Shown piece by piece: positions 28,940 through 38,693 of a stretch of 64,000 nt of DNA (position 1 is the first letter of the stretch; each line of letters begins with the position of its first letter). Under the pieces are notes generated by a model, which searched no databases, was not told the DNA's origin, and worked only from the letters and a program-made list of their open reading frames with translations. The stretch is from assembly GCF_019702945.1 (NCBI RefSeq), contig NZ_AP024749.1, positions 620,001 through 684,000 of the forward strand, written 5' to 3'. The position numbers and the translations under genes were made by a program. This DNA comes from Flavobacterium okayamense (GTDB lineage Bacteria > Bacteroidota > Bacteroidia > Flavobacteriales > Flavobacteriaceae).

Positions 28940-30100
28940 TTAATCTTCTAACCAAGATTGGTAATATTTTTCATCTGCAATTTTCATCGCTTCTTCAGTA
29001 ACCATTAATGGCTTGAATGTATCTACCATTACAGCTAATTCCAAAGTTTCTTTCTTACCAATACTTCTTTCCGTTGCACCTGGATGCGGTCCATGTGGAA
29101 TTCCTGCTGGATGTAACGAAATATGACCTGCTTCAATATCATTTCGACTCATAAAATCTCCATCTACATAATACAATACCTCATCGCTATCAATATTACT
29201 ATGATTGTATGGTGCAGGAATCGATTCTGGATGATAATCATATAATCGAGGAACAAATGAACAAATTACAAAAGCATCTGTTTCAAATGTTTGATGAATA
29301 GGTGGTGGAAGATGGATTCTTCCTGTTATTGGTTCAAAATCGTGAATTGAAAAAGCATATGGATAGTTATAACCATCATAACCTACAACGTCAAATGGAT
29401 GTGATGCATAAACCATATCGATTATTTCGTCTTTCTTTTTGATTTTAATTAAAAACTCGCCTTTTTCGTTATGTGTTTCTAATTCTTCAGGTCGACGAAT
29501 ATCCCTTTCACAAAATGGTGAATGTTCTAGTAACTGACCAAACCAGTTACGATATCTTTTAGGTGTATATACAGGTCTGTGTGATTCTACAATAAATAAA
29601 CGATTGTCTTCTGTATCAAAATCTATCTTATAAATCATTCCTCTAGGAATAACCAAGTAATCGCCATATTTGAAGTCTAAATTTCCTAACATGGTTCTAA
29701 GTTTACCTGTTCCTTTGTGAATGAAAATTACTTCATCAGAATCTGTGTTTTTATAAAAATATTCTGTTGTTGACTTTTTTGGCGCTGCCAAAACGATATG
29801 ACAATCAGAATTAGTTAAAACGATTTTTCTACTTTCTAAAAAATCATCTTGTGGTGGCACCTGAAAACCTCTTAATCGATAGGATTGAATGTTGTTTTCT
29901 TTTGCAATCTTAGGCGCAACCGAATACTGTCCCTTAATTTCCTTAACCATTGTAGGACGATATTCATGATACATATTGGTTGACATACCATCAAAACCTA
30001 TTGTACCAAATAATTGCTCATAATATAAATCTCCGTTTTCTTTACGGAATTGAATATGACGCTTGTGGGGAATTTTTCCAAGTTTATGATAAATTGGCAT
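28940..30100 (-). CDS. hmgA: homogentisate 1,2-dioxygenase
   Basis: Opens the ring of homogentisate to maleylacetoacetate. The 386 residues belong to the cupin-type family: SDEVIFIHKGTGKL and GDYLVIPRGMIYKID form the N-terminal cupin, and the C-terminal part has PYNHSNIDSDEVLYYVDGDF and SLHPAGIPHGPHPGATE, with His and acidic residues placed to bind iron. It forms a two-gene unit with hppD. Later enzymes (maleylacetoacetate isomerase, fumarylacetoacetase) are not in this window. Confidence 0.93.
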   Translation of the reverse strand: MPIYHKLGKIPHKRHIQFRKENGDLYYEQLFGTIGFDGMSTNMYHEYRPTMVKEIKGQYSVAPKIAKENNIQSYRLRGFQVPPQDDFLESRKIVLTNSDCHIVLAAPKKSTTEYFYKNTDSDEVIFIHKGTGKLRTMLGNLDFKYGDYLVIPRGMIYKIDFDTEDNRLFIVESHRPVYTPKRYRNWFGQLLEHSPFCERDIRRPEELETHNEKGEFLIKIKKKDEIIDMVYASHPFDVVGYDGYNYPYAFSIHDFEPITGRIHLPPPIHQTFETDAFVICSFVPRLYDYHPESIPAPYNHSNIDSDEVLYYVDGDFMSRNDIEAGHISLHPAGIPHGPHPGATERSIGKKETLELAVMVDTFKPLMVTEEAMKIADEKYYQSWLED

Positions 30101-30274
30101 AATTTCAATTTTTAATTAAACAATGTTAAAATGTAGCAAATGAATGTTACATTGAATAATTGACAAATTGACTTACTCACTCAGGATTTCTCTTGATGAG
30201 GAATTTAAGATGTGCTAGTAAACCTTTCCAATTGGTTTTCATACTGTACAAATATCGGAAAAAAATTTGATTTT

Positions 30275-32494
30275 TTAAAACCAAAAACCAATTGCAAACC
30301 AAGTAAAATGATCATGGGTTTCTGGAGACCAAGAGTGTTTGATTTCTAAAGGACCTATTAAAGATTCAATACCATATCCTACTTGATAACCTGTGTATGT
30401 AGGTTTTGAAAACCATTCCTCAGTATTAGTGAAAATTTTATCACCAACATTCGCAAAGTTTCCTGATACATTTATATGATGCTTTTTAAAGATTTCATAA
30501 TCTAATGTAACATCTCCTTTCACATAGCTATCACCAACTAAACCGATAAAATCGTAACCATAAAATGGCCTTAAATTATTTACTTGTGTAAAACCGTAAC
30601 CTCCCAAGGCAAAGTCAAAAAAACCTACTGTATTCTCTCCAACATGAAAACCTCCTTCACATTGTAATTTAACCGTAAATTTTTCTAAAACATTTAAAGC
30701 AATACCCATATCTGCTTTTGCAAACAGAAAATTTTCATAATCATTATTATAGTCTGATGAGTAAACAAACGATTTTATTTCTCCATTAAAATTCCAACCT
30801 TTTTTTGGAAAATACTTTTTATCAAAAGAGTCAAATTTTGCATACCCAAAAAACGAAAGGTAATCGCTATCCTCAAAAACGGGTGTAATATTGGAAATCG
30901 TTTCAGATGTTATTCTCAAATGCTTCAATTCAATACCTGCTCCAATTGAAAATTTCTGAGCAAAAATAGTTTGTAGATATGCTTGGTTTGTCCAATCTAA
31001 ATAATCAACATTTATTGATTTAATACCAAGATTAGAAAGTGTGATTCCGTTATTAAAATCATTAGGTACATTTTTATTAAATCTTTGTAATTTAGAGTTA
31101 ACTCCAAAACTCCAATAAAAACCATTATCTATATAATAGTTAAGATTATATCTGATATTATCTCCTACAATTCCATCAAAAGAAAAAACATCATTCTTAG
31201 CCAAAATTCTTTTTTTAGTGTAATTAATCAAAACACTACTTTTGAACAACTCATCGTAATGTAAACCGAATCGTAAAAATGCTGTGTTTTCTTTTTCAGT
31301 TAATTTAATATATAAAACATCCTCTCCTTCACGAATTTCTTCAAAAGAGTAACTAATCGAGCTAAAATTTTGAGTCGCATTTAGATTGTTAATTCCTTTT
31401 TCTAAGTCTTTAAAACTAATTTTAGAATCCGCTTTAAATTTTAGTTTACCAATCACATATGAGCGAGTGTAATTTTTCATGGAATTAATAGCGATTTCCT
31501 TTACATAGATAGAGTCCTTTTGTTTCACTATTAGAGGTTCTCTTTTATAATTAGGCTCACTTAATCTAATCAAATCATTAATTACTTTTTTCGTGGCTTG
31601 TTCTCCTTTTGGAATTATCTCTTTCCCCTGATCAAATGACAAAACCGTATAACCTTGAATTTCTGGTTTTATGTAAATTGTTGTTAAAGCTCTCTTTTTC
31701 TCCATTTTTTCAATCATGGAAAAATTTGTGATTTGTACTAAAACACTAGTTGCTCCTTTTAATTCCTCTCTGTCTTTTAATCCGTCTTGTACATCTACAC
31801 CAATAATTATATCTGCCCCTAATCTTTTAATTTCCTCAATAGGGTAATTATTTACAACACCCCCATCTACTAAAAGTTTTCCGTTAATCTCAATTGGATT
31901 GTAAAGTGATGGAATAGCACCACTCGCAATCATTGCTTGGGGCAAAATCCCTTTATTTAAAACCACCTCAGTTCCTTTTTCTACATCAGTTGCAATGCAA
32001 AAAAAAGGAATTGGTAATTCATCAAAATAATTAATGTGAGCAACATGTTTTGTTAACCTCGAAAGCAAGTTAAAGTTGTACATTCCTTTTGACAATGCAG
32101 TTGGTAATCCTAGCTTAAATTTATCAAAAGGAAGCGTGAACGCATAGATTTCATCATTTCTTTTTTCGTAAAAATTTTTGGAACCTCTAGGGACGTAATC
32201 TTGAACCAAGGCATCTGTATCAATATTTTGAAATATAGAATCTAATTGTTTACCGGAATAACCAGAAGCATATAAGCCCCCAATAATAGCACCCATACTT
32301 GTACCTCCAATGTAATCAATTTTTATTCCCAAAGAATCGATGACTTTCAGCACGCCAATGTGTGCCAAGCCTTTGGCTCCACCACCACTTAGTACGAGAC
32401 CAATTTTTGGTTTTTGGTTTTCTTGGATAATTTCTTGTCCTAAGCTGATTTGGGTTAAAATTAGTAGGCTTATAAACAAGAATAGTTTCTTCAT
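30275..32494 (-). CDS. patatin-like phospholipase fused to an outer-membrane barrel
   Basis: A 739-residue protein resembling the PlpD-like type Vd autotransporter arrangement. It has a signal peptide (1-19), a patatin domain (about 30-260) with oxyanion loop GLVLSGGGAKGLAHIG, nucleophile S66 in GGTSMG, and the catalytic Asp in VDGGVVNNYPIEE. A POTRA-like segment follows (about 330-400), then a C-terminal barrel ending in an aromatic residue (FAIGFWF). It is probably an outer-membrane lipase. Its ATG overlaps the uvrC stop by 1 bp, so the two are coupled. Confidence 0.9.
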   Translation of the reverse strand: MKKLFLFISLLILTQISLGQEIIQENQKPKIGLVLSGGGAKGLAHIGVLKVIDSLGIKIDYIGGTSMGAIIGGLYASGYSGKQLDSIFQNIDTDALVQDYVPRGSKNFYEKRNDEIYAFTLPFDKFKLGLPTALSKGMYNFNLLSRLTKHVAHINYFDELPIPFFCIATDVEKGTEVVLNKGILPQAMIASGAIPSLYNPIEINGKLLVDGGVVNNYPIEEIKRLGADIIIGVDVQDGLKDREELKGATSVLVQITNFSMIEKMEKKRALTTIYIKPEIQGYTVLSFDQGKEIIPKGEQATKKVINDLIRLSEPNYKREPLIVKQKDSIYVKEIAINSMKNYTRSYVIGKLKFKADSKISFKDLEKGINNLNATQNFSSISYSFEEIREGEDVLYIKLTEKENTAFLRFGLHYDELFKSSVLINYTKKRILAKNDVFSFDGIVGDNIRYNLNYYIDNGFYWSFGVNSKLQRFNKNVPNDFNNGITLSNLGIKSINVDYLDWTNQAYLQTIFAQKFSIGAGIELKHLRITSETISNITPVFEDSDYLSFFGYAKFDSFDKKYFPKKGWNFNGEIKSFVYSSDYNNDYENFLFAKADMGIALNVLEKFTVKLQCEGGFHVGENTVGFFDFALGGYGFTQVNNLRPFYGYDFIGLVGDSYVKGDVTLDYEIFKKHHINVSGNFANVGDKIFTNTEEWFSKPTYTGYQVGYGIESLIGPLEIKHSWSPETHDHFTWFAIGFWF

Positions 32495-34299
32495 TATTTT
32501 TTTTGTTGTTGTATTGTTTTGTAAAAGTCGGAAATTTTTTTTGCTTTTGACACTCCCACGACCTCAGAAATTTCATTTTCTGATGCATTTTGCAACCTTT
32601 TAACACTTTTGAAATGTTTTAATAACGTAATCATGGTTTTTTCTCCTATTCCTGGAATCGTTTCTAAAGAAGTTTGAAGTGCCGATTTACTTCTTTTATC
32701 ACGATGATGTGTAATTCCAAATCGGTGTGCTTCGTTACGTAAATGCTGAATAATTTTCAAGGTTTCCGATTTTTTATCTAAATATAACGGAATTGGATCT
32801 TCGGGATAAAACAATTCTTCTAAACGTTTTGCAATTCCTATAATAGCAATTTTTCCTCGTAACCCTAAATCATCTAAACTTTTTAAAGCCGATGATAATT
32901 GCCCTTTTCCTCCGTCAATGATAATTAATTGAGGTAAAGGCTCTTTTTCGTCGAGTAATCGTTTATATCTGCGATACACTACTTCTTCCATGGAAGCAAA
33001 ATCGTTTGGTCCTTCTACCGTTTTTATATTGAAATGACGATAATCTTTTTTGCTTGGTTTTCCATCTTTAAAAACCACACATGCTGCAACCGGATTTGTT
33101 CCTTGAATATTAGAATTATCAAAACATTCAATATGGCGAGGTTCAATCGAAAGTCGTAAATCTTTCTTCATCTGCGCCATGATTCGATTCGCATGACGAT
33201 CTGGGTCGACTATTTTAATCTGCTTTAATTGGTCTAAACGATAATGTTTCGCATTTCGAATCGATAAATCTAAAATTTGCTTTTTATCGCCTAACTTAGG
33301 AACCGTCACTTTTATATTTTCGCCTAAATCAACTTCAAAAGGAACAATGACTTCTTTAGAAAGTAAATTAAAACGTTCTCTTAATTCGACAATGGCCAAT
33401 TCTAAAAGCTCTTCATCAGTTTCCTCTAATTTCTTTTTTAATTCTAATGTATGCGAACGAATAATTGCTCCATAAGAAATTTGCAAAAAGTTTATATACG
33501 CAATGGTTTCATCTGAAACTATTGAAAACACATCAACATTTGTAATCTTAGGGTTTAGAATAGTCGATTTTGCTTGATAATTCTCTAAAATTTCAATTTT
33601 TTCTTTAACTTTTTGTGCCTCTTCAAACTTCATTTCCATTGCCAAATCTTGCATCAATTGTTTAAAATCCTTTAAACTTTCTTTGAAATTTCCTTTTAGA
33701 ATTTCACGAACAGCTTGAATTTGGTCTTGATAATTTTGCAAGGTTTGAAAACCTTCACATGGTCCTTTGCAATTTCCAATATGATACTCTAAACAAACTT
33801 TATATTTTCCGGAATCAATATTTGCTTTCGATAAATCGTAATTACAGGTTCGTAACGGATACAATTCTTTAATTAAATCGAGAAGTGTGTGAACGGTTTT
33901 TCCACTGGTATATGGCCCAAAATATTCCGAACCGTCTTTTATCATTCTTCTGGTTTGAAAAATTCGAGAAAACGGTTCGTTTTTTATACATATCCACGGA
34001 TAACTTTTGTCATCTTTCAACAAAACATTGTACCGTGGTTGTAATTTTTTTATCAGATTATTCTCTAAAAGTAGCGCATCTGTTTCCGTAGGAACAACAA
34101 TATGTTTTATCGAAACTATTTTCTTTACTAAAACTTTTGTCTTGTAATTATCGTGACTTTTGGTAAAATACGATTGCACTCTTTTTTTTAAATTTTTAGC
34201 TTTCCCAACATATAGAATTTTCCCATCTTTATCATAATATTGATAAACACCTGGACTATCGGGTAAAGTTTGAATTTGAAGTTCGAGTGGTGATTGCAT
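32494..34299 (-). CDS. uvrC: excinuclease ABC subunit C
   Basis: Makes both incisions in nucleotide-excision repair. Its 601 residues hold the GIY-YIG nuclease (SPGVYQYYDKDGKILYVGKA), the four-Cys region after YPLRTCNYDL and KVCLEYHIGNCKGPCEGF, a UVR motif (LAMEMKFEEAQKVKEKIEIL), the RNase-H-like domain (IECFDNSNIQGTNPVAACVV, IIIDGGKGQ) and C-terminal HhH motifs (LETIPGIGEKT). It runs into the patatin-like gene. TATCTTTG on the minus strand (34322-34329) is a possible -7 element. Confidence 0.97.
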   Translation of the reverse strand: MQSPLELQIQTLPDSPGVYQYYDKDGKILYVGKAKNLKKRVQSYFTKSHDNYKTKVLVKKIVSIKHIVVPTETDALLLENNLIKKLQPRYNVLLKDDKSYPWICIKNEPFSRIFQTRRMIKDGSEYFGPYTSGKTVHTLLDLIKELYPLRTCNYDLSKANIDSGKYKVCLEYHIGNCKGPCEGFQTLQNYQDQIQAVREILKGNFKESLKDFKQLMQDLAMEMKFEEAQKVKEKIEILENYQAKSTILNPKITNVDVFSIVSDETIAYINFLQISYGAIIRSHTLELKKKLEETDEELLELAIVELRERFNLLSKEVIVPFEVDLGENIKVTVPKLGDKKQILDLSIRNAKHYRLDQLKQIKIVDPDRHANRIMAQMKKDLRLSIEPRHIECFDNSNIQGTNPVAACVVFKDGKPSKKDYRHFNIKTVEGPNDFASMEEVVYRRYKRLLDEKEPLPQLIIIDGGKGQLSSALKSLDDLGLRGKIAIIGIAKRLEELFYPEDPIPLYLDKKSETLKIIQHLRNEAHRFGITHHRDKRSKSALQTSLETIPGIGEKTMITLLKHFKSVKRLQNASENEISEVVGVSKAKKISDFYKTIQQQKK

Positions 34300-34373
34300 T
34301 TTTTAAAAAAAGTATATAAAACAAAGATAAGAGAATTGTTTTTTTAATTGTCTATTTTTATACTTTTGGCAAT

Positions 34374-35342
34374 ATGAATGCTATAAAACCTTTACATCTT
34401 TTTGGCGAAACCATTTTAGCTGGCGAAAGCAAAACAATTTCTATGGAAATTGCAAAATTGCATACCATGAACAAATTAAAAGTTCCAATTATTGTAGAAC
34501 GCTCTAAATTAGAAGGACCAATAGTTTTATTTTGCGCTGGTTTACATGGAGATGAAATTAACGGAACGGAAACCGTACGCCAAATCATTACCAAAAAAAT
34601 AAACAAACCAAAAAAAGGAACTATTATTTGTATTCCTATCATTAATATTTTCGGATTTATTAATCAAACAAGAGAATTTCCAGATAAACGTGATTTAAAT
34701 CGTGTTTTTCCTGGAAGTAAGACAGGCTCGTTAGCAAGTAGATTTGCCTATTATCTTGTTCATGAAATTTTACCAAACATAGATTACGTAATAGATTTTC
34801 ATGCTGGCGGCGCCCAACGATTTAATGCTCCTCAAATTCGAATCGAGCAAGGCAATTCAGAATTAAAGAAATTAGCCGAAGCCTTTCATGCACCATTTAC
34901 ATTATACTCAAAAAACATTTCAGGTTCTTTTAGAAGTACATGCGATAAATTAGGTGTTAAAATGTTGCTTTTTGAAGGCGGAAAATCATTGGACTTGAAT
35001 GAAGATATTACTCGTGAAGCTTTAGAAGGAACCAAACGCTTTTTAGAGCATTTAGACATGTTGAACTCCCGAAAAAAAGCAAGCGAGCCTAAACACACTT
35101 CTGTTTATATTGAAAAGTCGAATTGGTTACGCGCTAAATATTCGGGAATGTTTCATGGCATTGCAAAAGCAGGTTCATTTGTAAACAAAGGCGATTTATT
35201 AGCTACCATTTCCGATCCGTATGGAAAAGTAGAGCACAATGTAAAAGCACCACACGAAGGCTATTTAATCAACGTAAATCACGCACCTTTTGTATATCAA
35301 GGTGATGCTATTTTTCATATTTCAACACAATTGGAAACCTAA
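34374..35342 (+). CDS. succinylglutamate desuccinylase/aspartoacylase-family protein
   Basis: Zinc carboxypeptidase-like deacylase of 322 residues. Ligands are visible in CAGLHGDEINGTE (H-x-x-E) and VIDFHAGGAQRF (H). The C-terminal part (NWLRAKYSGMFHGI, GDLLATISDPYG) matches the domain that caps these enzymes. The substrate is not deducible; the AstE and aspartoacylase families act on N-acyl amino acids. TACTTTTG at 34361-34368 is a -7 element 5 bp before the ATG, which implies a very short leader or that this element is not used. Confidence 0.85.
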   Translation: MNAIKPLHLFGETILAGESKTISMEIAKLHTMNKLKVPIIVERSKLEGPIVLFCAGLHGDEINGTETVRQIITKKINKPKKGTIICIPIINIFGFINQTREFPDKRDLNRVFPGSKTGSLASRFAYYLVHEILPNIDYVIDFHAGGAQRFNAPQIRIEQGNSELKKLAEAFHAPFTLYSKNISGSFRSTCDKLGVKMLLFEGGKSLDLNEDITREALEGTKRFLEHLDMLNSRKKASEPKHTSVYIEKSNWLRAKYSGMFHGIAKAGSFVNKGDLLATISDPYGKVEHNVKAPHEGYLINVNHAPFVYQGDAIFHISTQLET

Positions 35343-35396
35343 CAAATATCATATTTAGAGATTTTCAAAATTGTAACTTTGCAAAAAAGATTAGGT

Positions 35397-36635
35397 ATGC
35401 AATTTTGGAAAAAACTAACCCACGAACAACGCAAAAATAGAATTCAGCAAGCATTACATGAAAACGTAAACTTTTCTAACGATGCTTCTTTAGGTTATCC
35501 CGCTTCTAAATTAGATGGAAAAGTCTTTTATGATGATGCGCCATTTTTGAAAGATGCACCCACTTTACAAACCTATGTTGCCAATCCAAATAACATTGGT
35601 TGTCACACTTTTGGCACATCCGAAAAAGCATTTAGCGGAACACAAGATATCGAACGTGAAGTTTTAAATGTTTTAGCTGTTGATGTTTTCAAATTAAATG
35701 AAAACGAGTTTGATGGCTATATTGCTCCAGGTGGAACGGAAGCTAATATTCAAGCACTTTGGGTTTTTCGTAATTATTTCTTCAATAAGTATAATGCAAA
35801 ACTTGACGAAATTGCCATTTTAGCATCAGAAGATACGCATTATTCTATTCCAAAAGGTTCTAATCTATTGCAAGTCGAATGGCTTTCTATTCCTGTCGAT
35901 TTTAACACACGAGAAATCAACAAAGAAAAGTTAGATGAAATTATAGCTAATGCTATTTCAAAAGGTAAAAAATACTTTATGGCGGTAGCCAATATGGGAA
36001 CGACAATGTTTGGTTCAGTTGATAATCCCGATGTATATACTGATGCCTTAGAAAAACACAATGCTATTTATAAACTGCACATTGATGGCGCTTATGGCGG
36101 ATTTGTATATCCATTTAGCAATAAAGAATCGAAAATTAACTTTAGCAATCCAAAAATTAGTTCGATTACTATTGATGCGCATAAAATGTTACAAGCGCCT
36201 TACGGAACTGGAATTTTCATCTGCCGAAAAGGTTTAATTGAAAACGTATTGACTAAAGAAGCCGAATATGTAGAAGGAATGGATTTAACACTTTGTGGAA
36301 GTCGTTCTGGAGCTAATGCTGTTGCCGTTTGGATGATTTTATTTACTTATGGCCCGTATAGTTGGTATGAAAAAGTAAGCATTTTACAAATGCGTACTCA
36401 TTTTTTATGTCGAGAACTTGACCAATTAGGTGTTTCTTATTTCCGTGAGCCCAATATGAATATCGTTACCATTCATGCTGAAAATATTCCAGAAGCAATT
36501 GCCGAAAAATACGATTTGGTTCCACAACAACATAACGAGCACAACAAATGGTATAAAATTGTCTTGATGGATCATGTAGAAATTGATCATTTAACTACCT
36601 TTATAGACGATTTGAAATTGGCTATAAATGAATAA
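35397..36635 (+). CDS. PLP-dependent decarboxylase/aminotransferase-like enzyme
   Basis: A 412-residue fold-type I PLP enzyme related to group II amino-acid decarboxylases. The GGTEANIQALW motif near residue 110 contacts phosphate, HIDGAYGGFVYPF supplies the Asp, and the PLP lysine is in TIDAHKMLQAPYGTG. The substrate is unknown; both glutamate- or aspartate-decarboxylase and aminotransferase labels are used for relatives. I use the ATG at 35397 because the upstream TTG (35379) lies inside a -7 element, TAACTTTG (35374-35381). Its end overlaps the next gene by 8 bp. Confidence 0.82.
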   Translation: MQFWKKLTHEQRKNRIQQALHENVNFSNDASLGYPASKLDGKVFYDDAPFLKDAPTLQTYVANPNNIGCHTFGTSEKAFSGTQDIEREVLNVLAVDVFKLNENEFDGYIAPGGTEANIQALWVFRNYFFNKYNAKLDEIAILASEDTHYSIPKGSNLLQVEWLSIPVDFNTREINKEKLDEIIANAISKGKKYFMAVANMGTTMFGSVDNPDVYTDALEKHNAIYKLHIDGAYGGFVYPFSNKESKINFSNPKISSITIDAHKMLQAPYGTGIFICRKGLIENVLTKEAEYVEGMDLTLCGSRSGANAVAVWMILFTYGPYSWYEKVSILQMRTHFLCRELDQLGVSYFREPNMNIVTIHAENIPEAIAEKYDLVPQQHNEHNKWYKIVLMDHVEIDHLTTFIDDLKLAINE

Positions 36636-37191
36636 GAAAACGTTAAGACAAAAGTATAAAGAGAAAAGGCAAAAGTTAAGTATAGAAGAAATTGAAGAAA
36701 AGAGTTTAGCTATAGCAAATAATTTACTTCAACTCAATATTTGGAATAAAACCTATTTCCATATTTTCTTGCCAATTGTTGAACAAAAAGAAGTCGATAC
36801 TGAGTTTATTCTTCAAATTTTAGCAGGAAAAGATAAAGAAATTGTGATTTCGAAAAGTGATTTTGCAACTCGAGAAATGTTGCATTTCTTATTAACTGAT
36901 AACACTAAAATTGTAAAAAACGAATACAACATTCCTGAACCTGTAAATGGTTTACCCGTTCCTGTTGAAATGATTGATGTCGTTTTTGTGCCGCTTTTAA
37001 CGTATGACAAACAAGGTAATCGTGTAGGTTACGGAAAAGGGTTTTACGATAAATTTTTAAGTCAATGCAAACCAGATGTTATTAAAATTGGGTTGTCATT
37101 TTTTGAACCTGAAGAACAAATTGACGATGTTTTAGAAACCGATGTAAAATTGGATTTTTGTGTGACGGGTGAGAAAATTTTACAATTTTAA
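36628..37191 (+). CDS. 5-formyltetrahydrofolate cyclo-ligase
   Basis: Converts 5-formyl-THF to 5,10-methenyl-THF with ATP. The 187 residues include the N-terminal basic helix (KTLRQKYKEKRQKLS), FVPLLTYDKQGNRVGYGKGF and YDKFL, which form the nucleotide and Mg site. It overlaps the upstream PLP-enzyme gene by 8 bp and ends 3 bp before the convergent lipoprotein gene, with no terminator in between. Confidence 0.92.
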   Translation: MNKKTLRQKYKEKRQKLSIEEIEEKSLAIANNLLQLNIWNKTYFHIFLPIVEQKEVDTEFILQILAGKDKEIVISKSDFATREMLHFLLTDNTKIVKNEYNIPEPVNGLPVPVEMIDVVFVPLLTYDKQGNRVGYGKGFYDKFLSQCKPDVIKIGLSFFEPEEQIDDVLETDVKLDFCVTGEKILQF

Positions 37192-37194
37192 TTT

Positions 37195-37590
37195 TTATCT
37201 TATAAAATCAATATTATATTTAGGAAATACTTTTATGAGTATCCATTTTTCATTCTTTTTAACAAATATAAACTCTATTTGTTTTCCTTCTTTAACATTA
37301 TAATTAATGTAATATTCTAAAAAGCCTTTTTTATAGTTACCACCTTTTAAAGTTAAATAGTTTTCTTTTTGATCAAAAAAATCTTTTGAACTTTTAAAAT
37401 ACTGACTTGGTTTATTTACCAAAACAGAATCCAAATAAAAATCTGTTACAGGTCTATTCTTTTCAAGTATACTATCTAAATCTTCAACTGGGCAATTAAC
37501 AATATCCTCTGCTAAATCTAATGCGACCTTATTTTCATCACATGATATTAAAAAGTAAGTTGAAACAATTAATAGAAATATTTTTTTCAT
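37195..37590 (-). CDS. small lipoprotein of unknown function
   Basis: A 131-residue protein with a clear lipobox (YFLISC, Cys17) after a hydrophobic stretch, then a charged, Lys-rich body. It has a WxL-type hydrophobic core near KWILIKVFPKYN, reminiscent of small NTF2-like or DUF4878-type folds, but I do not recognise the family. It lies 7 bp downstream of lspA, whose enzyme would process it, and is likely co-transcribed. Confidence 0.65.
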   Translation of the reverse strand: MKKIFLLIVSTYFLISCDENKVALDLAEDIVNCPVEDLDSILEKNRPVTDFYLDSVLVNKPSQYFKSSKDFFDQKENYLTLKGGNYKKGFLEYYINYNVKEGKQIEFIFVKKNEKWILIKVFPKYNIDFIR

Positions 37591-37597
37591 CTAATAA

Positions 37598-38221
37598 TTA
37601 ATCTTCAACTAAAACCTCTTCATTTTTTGGTGCTCCAAAAGCCTTTTTATTGAAAACAATTAAAATTCCAACACCTGTTGAAATGGCCATATCGGCTACA
37701 TTAAAAATGGCATTAAAAAATGAAAAATGCTTTCCTCCCCAAATAGGCAACCATTCTGGTAAATTACCTTCCCAAAAAGGAAAATAAAGCATATCTACTA
37801 CTTCGCCATGAAACCAAGTTCCATATGGGTCGTCTGAAAATAATGTCGCTACTTGATGGTAACTATCGTTAAAAATAACACCATAAAAAACAGAATCGAT
37901 TATATTACCAACTGCACCAGCTAAAATTAAAGCAATGGCTGTAACTAAATAGCTCGATTGTTTTTTACGAACTGAATCCCATAACCACCAACCAATTCCA
38001 CCAACAGCTACAATTCTGAACAAGGTTAAAAACAACTTGCCATATTCTCCTGGAATTACTGCACCCCAAGCCATTCCTTCGTTTTCAATAAAATGAATAC
38101 GAAACCAATCGAAAACACGAACTTCTTCATTTATAAAAAAATTGGTTTTGATATAGATTTTCGAAACTTGGTCAACTAGTAAAACTAGAAATACTAAAAT
38201 GTAAGCCTTTTTTAACGACAT
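37598..38221 (-). CDS. lspA: lipoprotein signal peptidase
   Basis: Inner-membrane aspartyl protease that removes signal peptides from lipidated prolipoproteins. The 207 residues contain IENEGMAWG (conserved N-x-G-x-A-W/F), AGAVGNIIDSVFYG and FNVADMAISTG with the two catalytic Asp. It is about 40 residues longer than E. coli LspA because of a loop with WFHGEVVDMLYFPFWEGNLPEW, common in Bacteroidota. A terminator separates it from the upstream DksA-like gene. Confidence 0.95.
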   Translation of the reverse strand: MSLKKAYILVFLVLLVDQVSKIYIKTNFFINEEVRVFDWFRIHFIENEGMAWGAVIPGEYGKLFLTLFRIVAVGGIGWWLWDSVRKKQSSYLVTAIALILAGAVGNIIDSVFYGVIFNDSYHQVATLFSDDPYGTWFHGEVVDMLYFPFWEGNLPEWLPIWGGKHFSFFNAIFNVADMAISTGVGILIVFNKKAFGAPKNEEVLVED

Positions 38222-38260
38222 GTTTTAAAATTTGAGCAAAAATATAGATTTATTCCATAA

Positions 38261-38284
38261 AAAACGCTCCTTTCGGAGCGTTTT
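38261..38284 (-). terminator. terminator after the DksA-like gene
   Basis: Perfect stem AAAACGCTCC / GGAGCGTTTT with a 4-nt loop between the DksA-like stop and the lspA start. On the minus strand it is followed by T-rich sequence. Confidence 0.85.
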
Positions 38285-38304
38285 GGTTAATTTTTATGTA
38301 GAAA

Positions 38305-38685
38305 TTAACGTTGTAAGTTCTTAGCTTCTATACTCATAGTTGCATGAGGAACCACTCTCAATCTTTCTTTGCTAATTAATTTCCCCGTTACTTTGCAAAC
38401 ACCATAAGTTTTATTTTCAATACGAATTAACGCATTTTTTAAATCGCGAATAAACTTTTCTTGACGAATCGCTAATTGCGAGTTGGCTTCTTTAGACATT
38501 GTTTCGCTTCCTTCTTCAAACGCTTTAAATGTAGGTGATGTATCATCAGTTCCATTGTTTAAGTCGTTCATATAAGCACTTTTTATCAATTCTAAATCGG
38601 CTTTTGCTTTTTCCATTTTAGCTAAAATCAATTCTTTGAATTCTGCTAAATCTGAATCTGAATATCTTAATTTTTCTTCTACCAT
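38305..38685 (-). CDS. DksA/TraR-family protein lacking the zinc-finger cysteines
   Basis: A 126-residue member of the RNA-polymerase secondary-channel regulator family. It has an N-terminal helix pair (about 10-85, a coiled coil with an acidic turn around NGTDDTSPTFKAFEEG) and a C-terminal globular part. Of the four zinc cysteines only C97 remains: YGVCKVTGKLISKERLRVVP has Thr100 where the second Cys should be, and no later CxxC exists. Zinc binding is therefore improbable. It follows ileS by 8 bp, so it is co-transcribed, and it has its own terminator. Confidence 0.85.
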   Translation of the reverse strand: MVEEKLRYSDSDLAEFKELILAKMEKAKADLELIKSAYMNDLNNGTDDTSPTFKAFEEGSETMSKEANSQLAIRQEKFIRDLKNALIRIENKTYGVCKVTGKLISKERLRVVPHATMSIEAKNLQR

Positions 38686-38693
38686 AATTTCAT

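Noticed and set aside
35379..35396. TTG start for the PLP enzyme
   Set aside because: The TTG lies within the promoter-like TAACTTTG; the ATG at 35397 is preferred.
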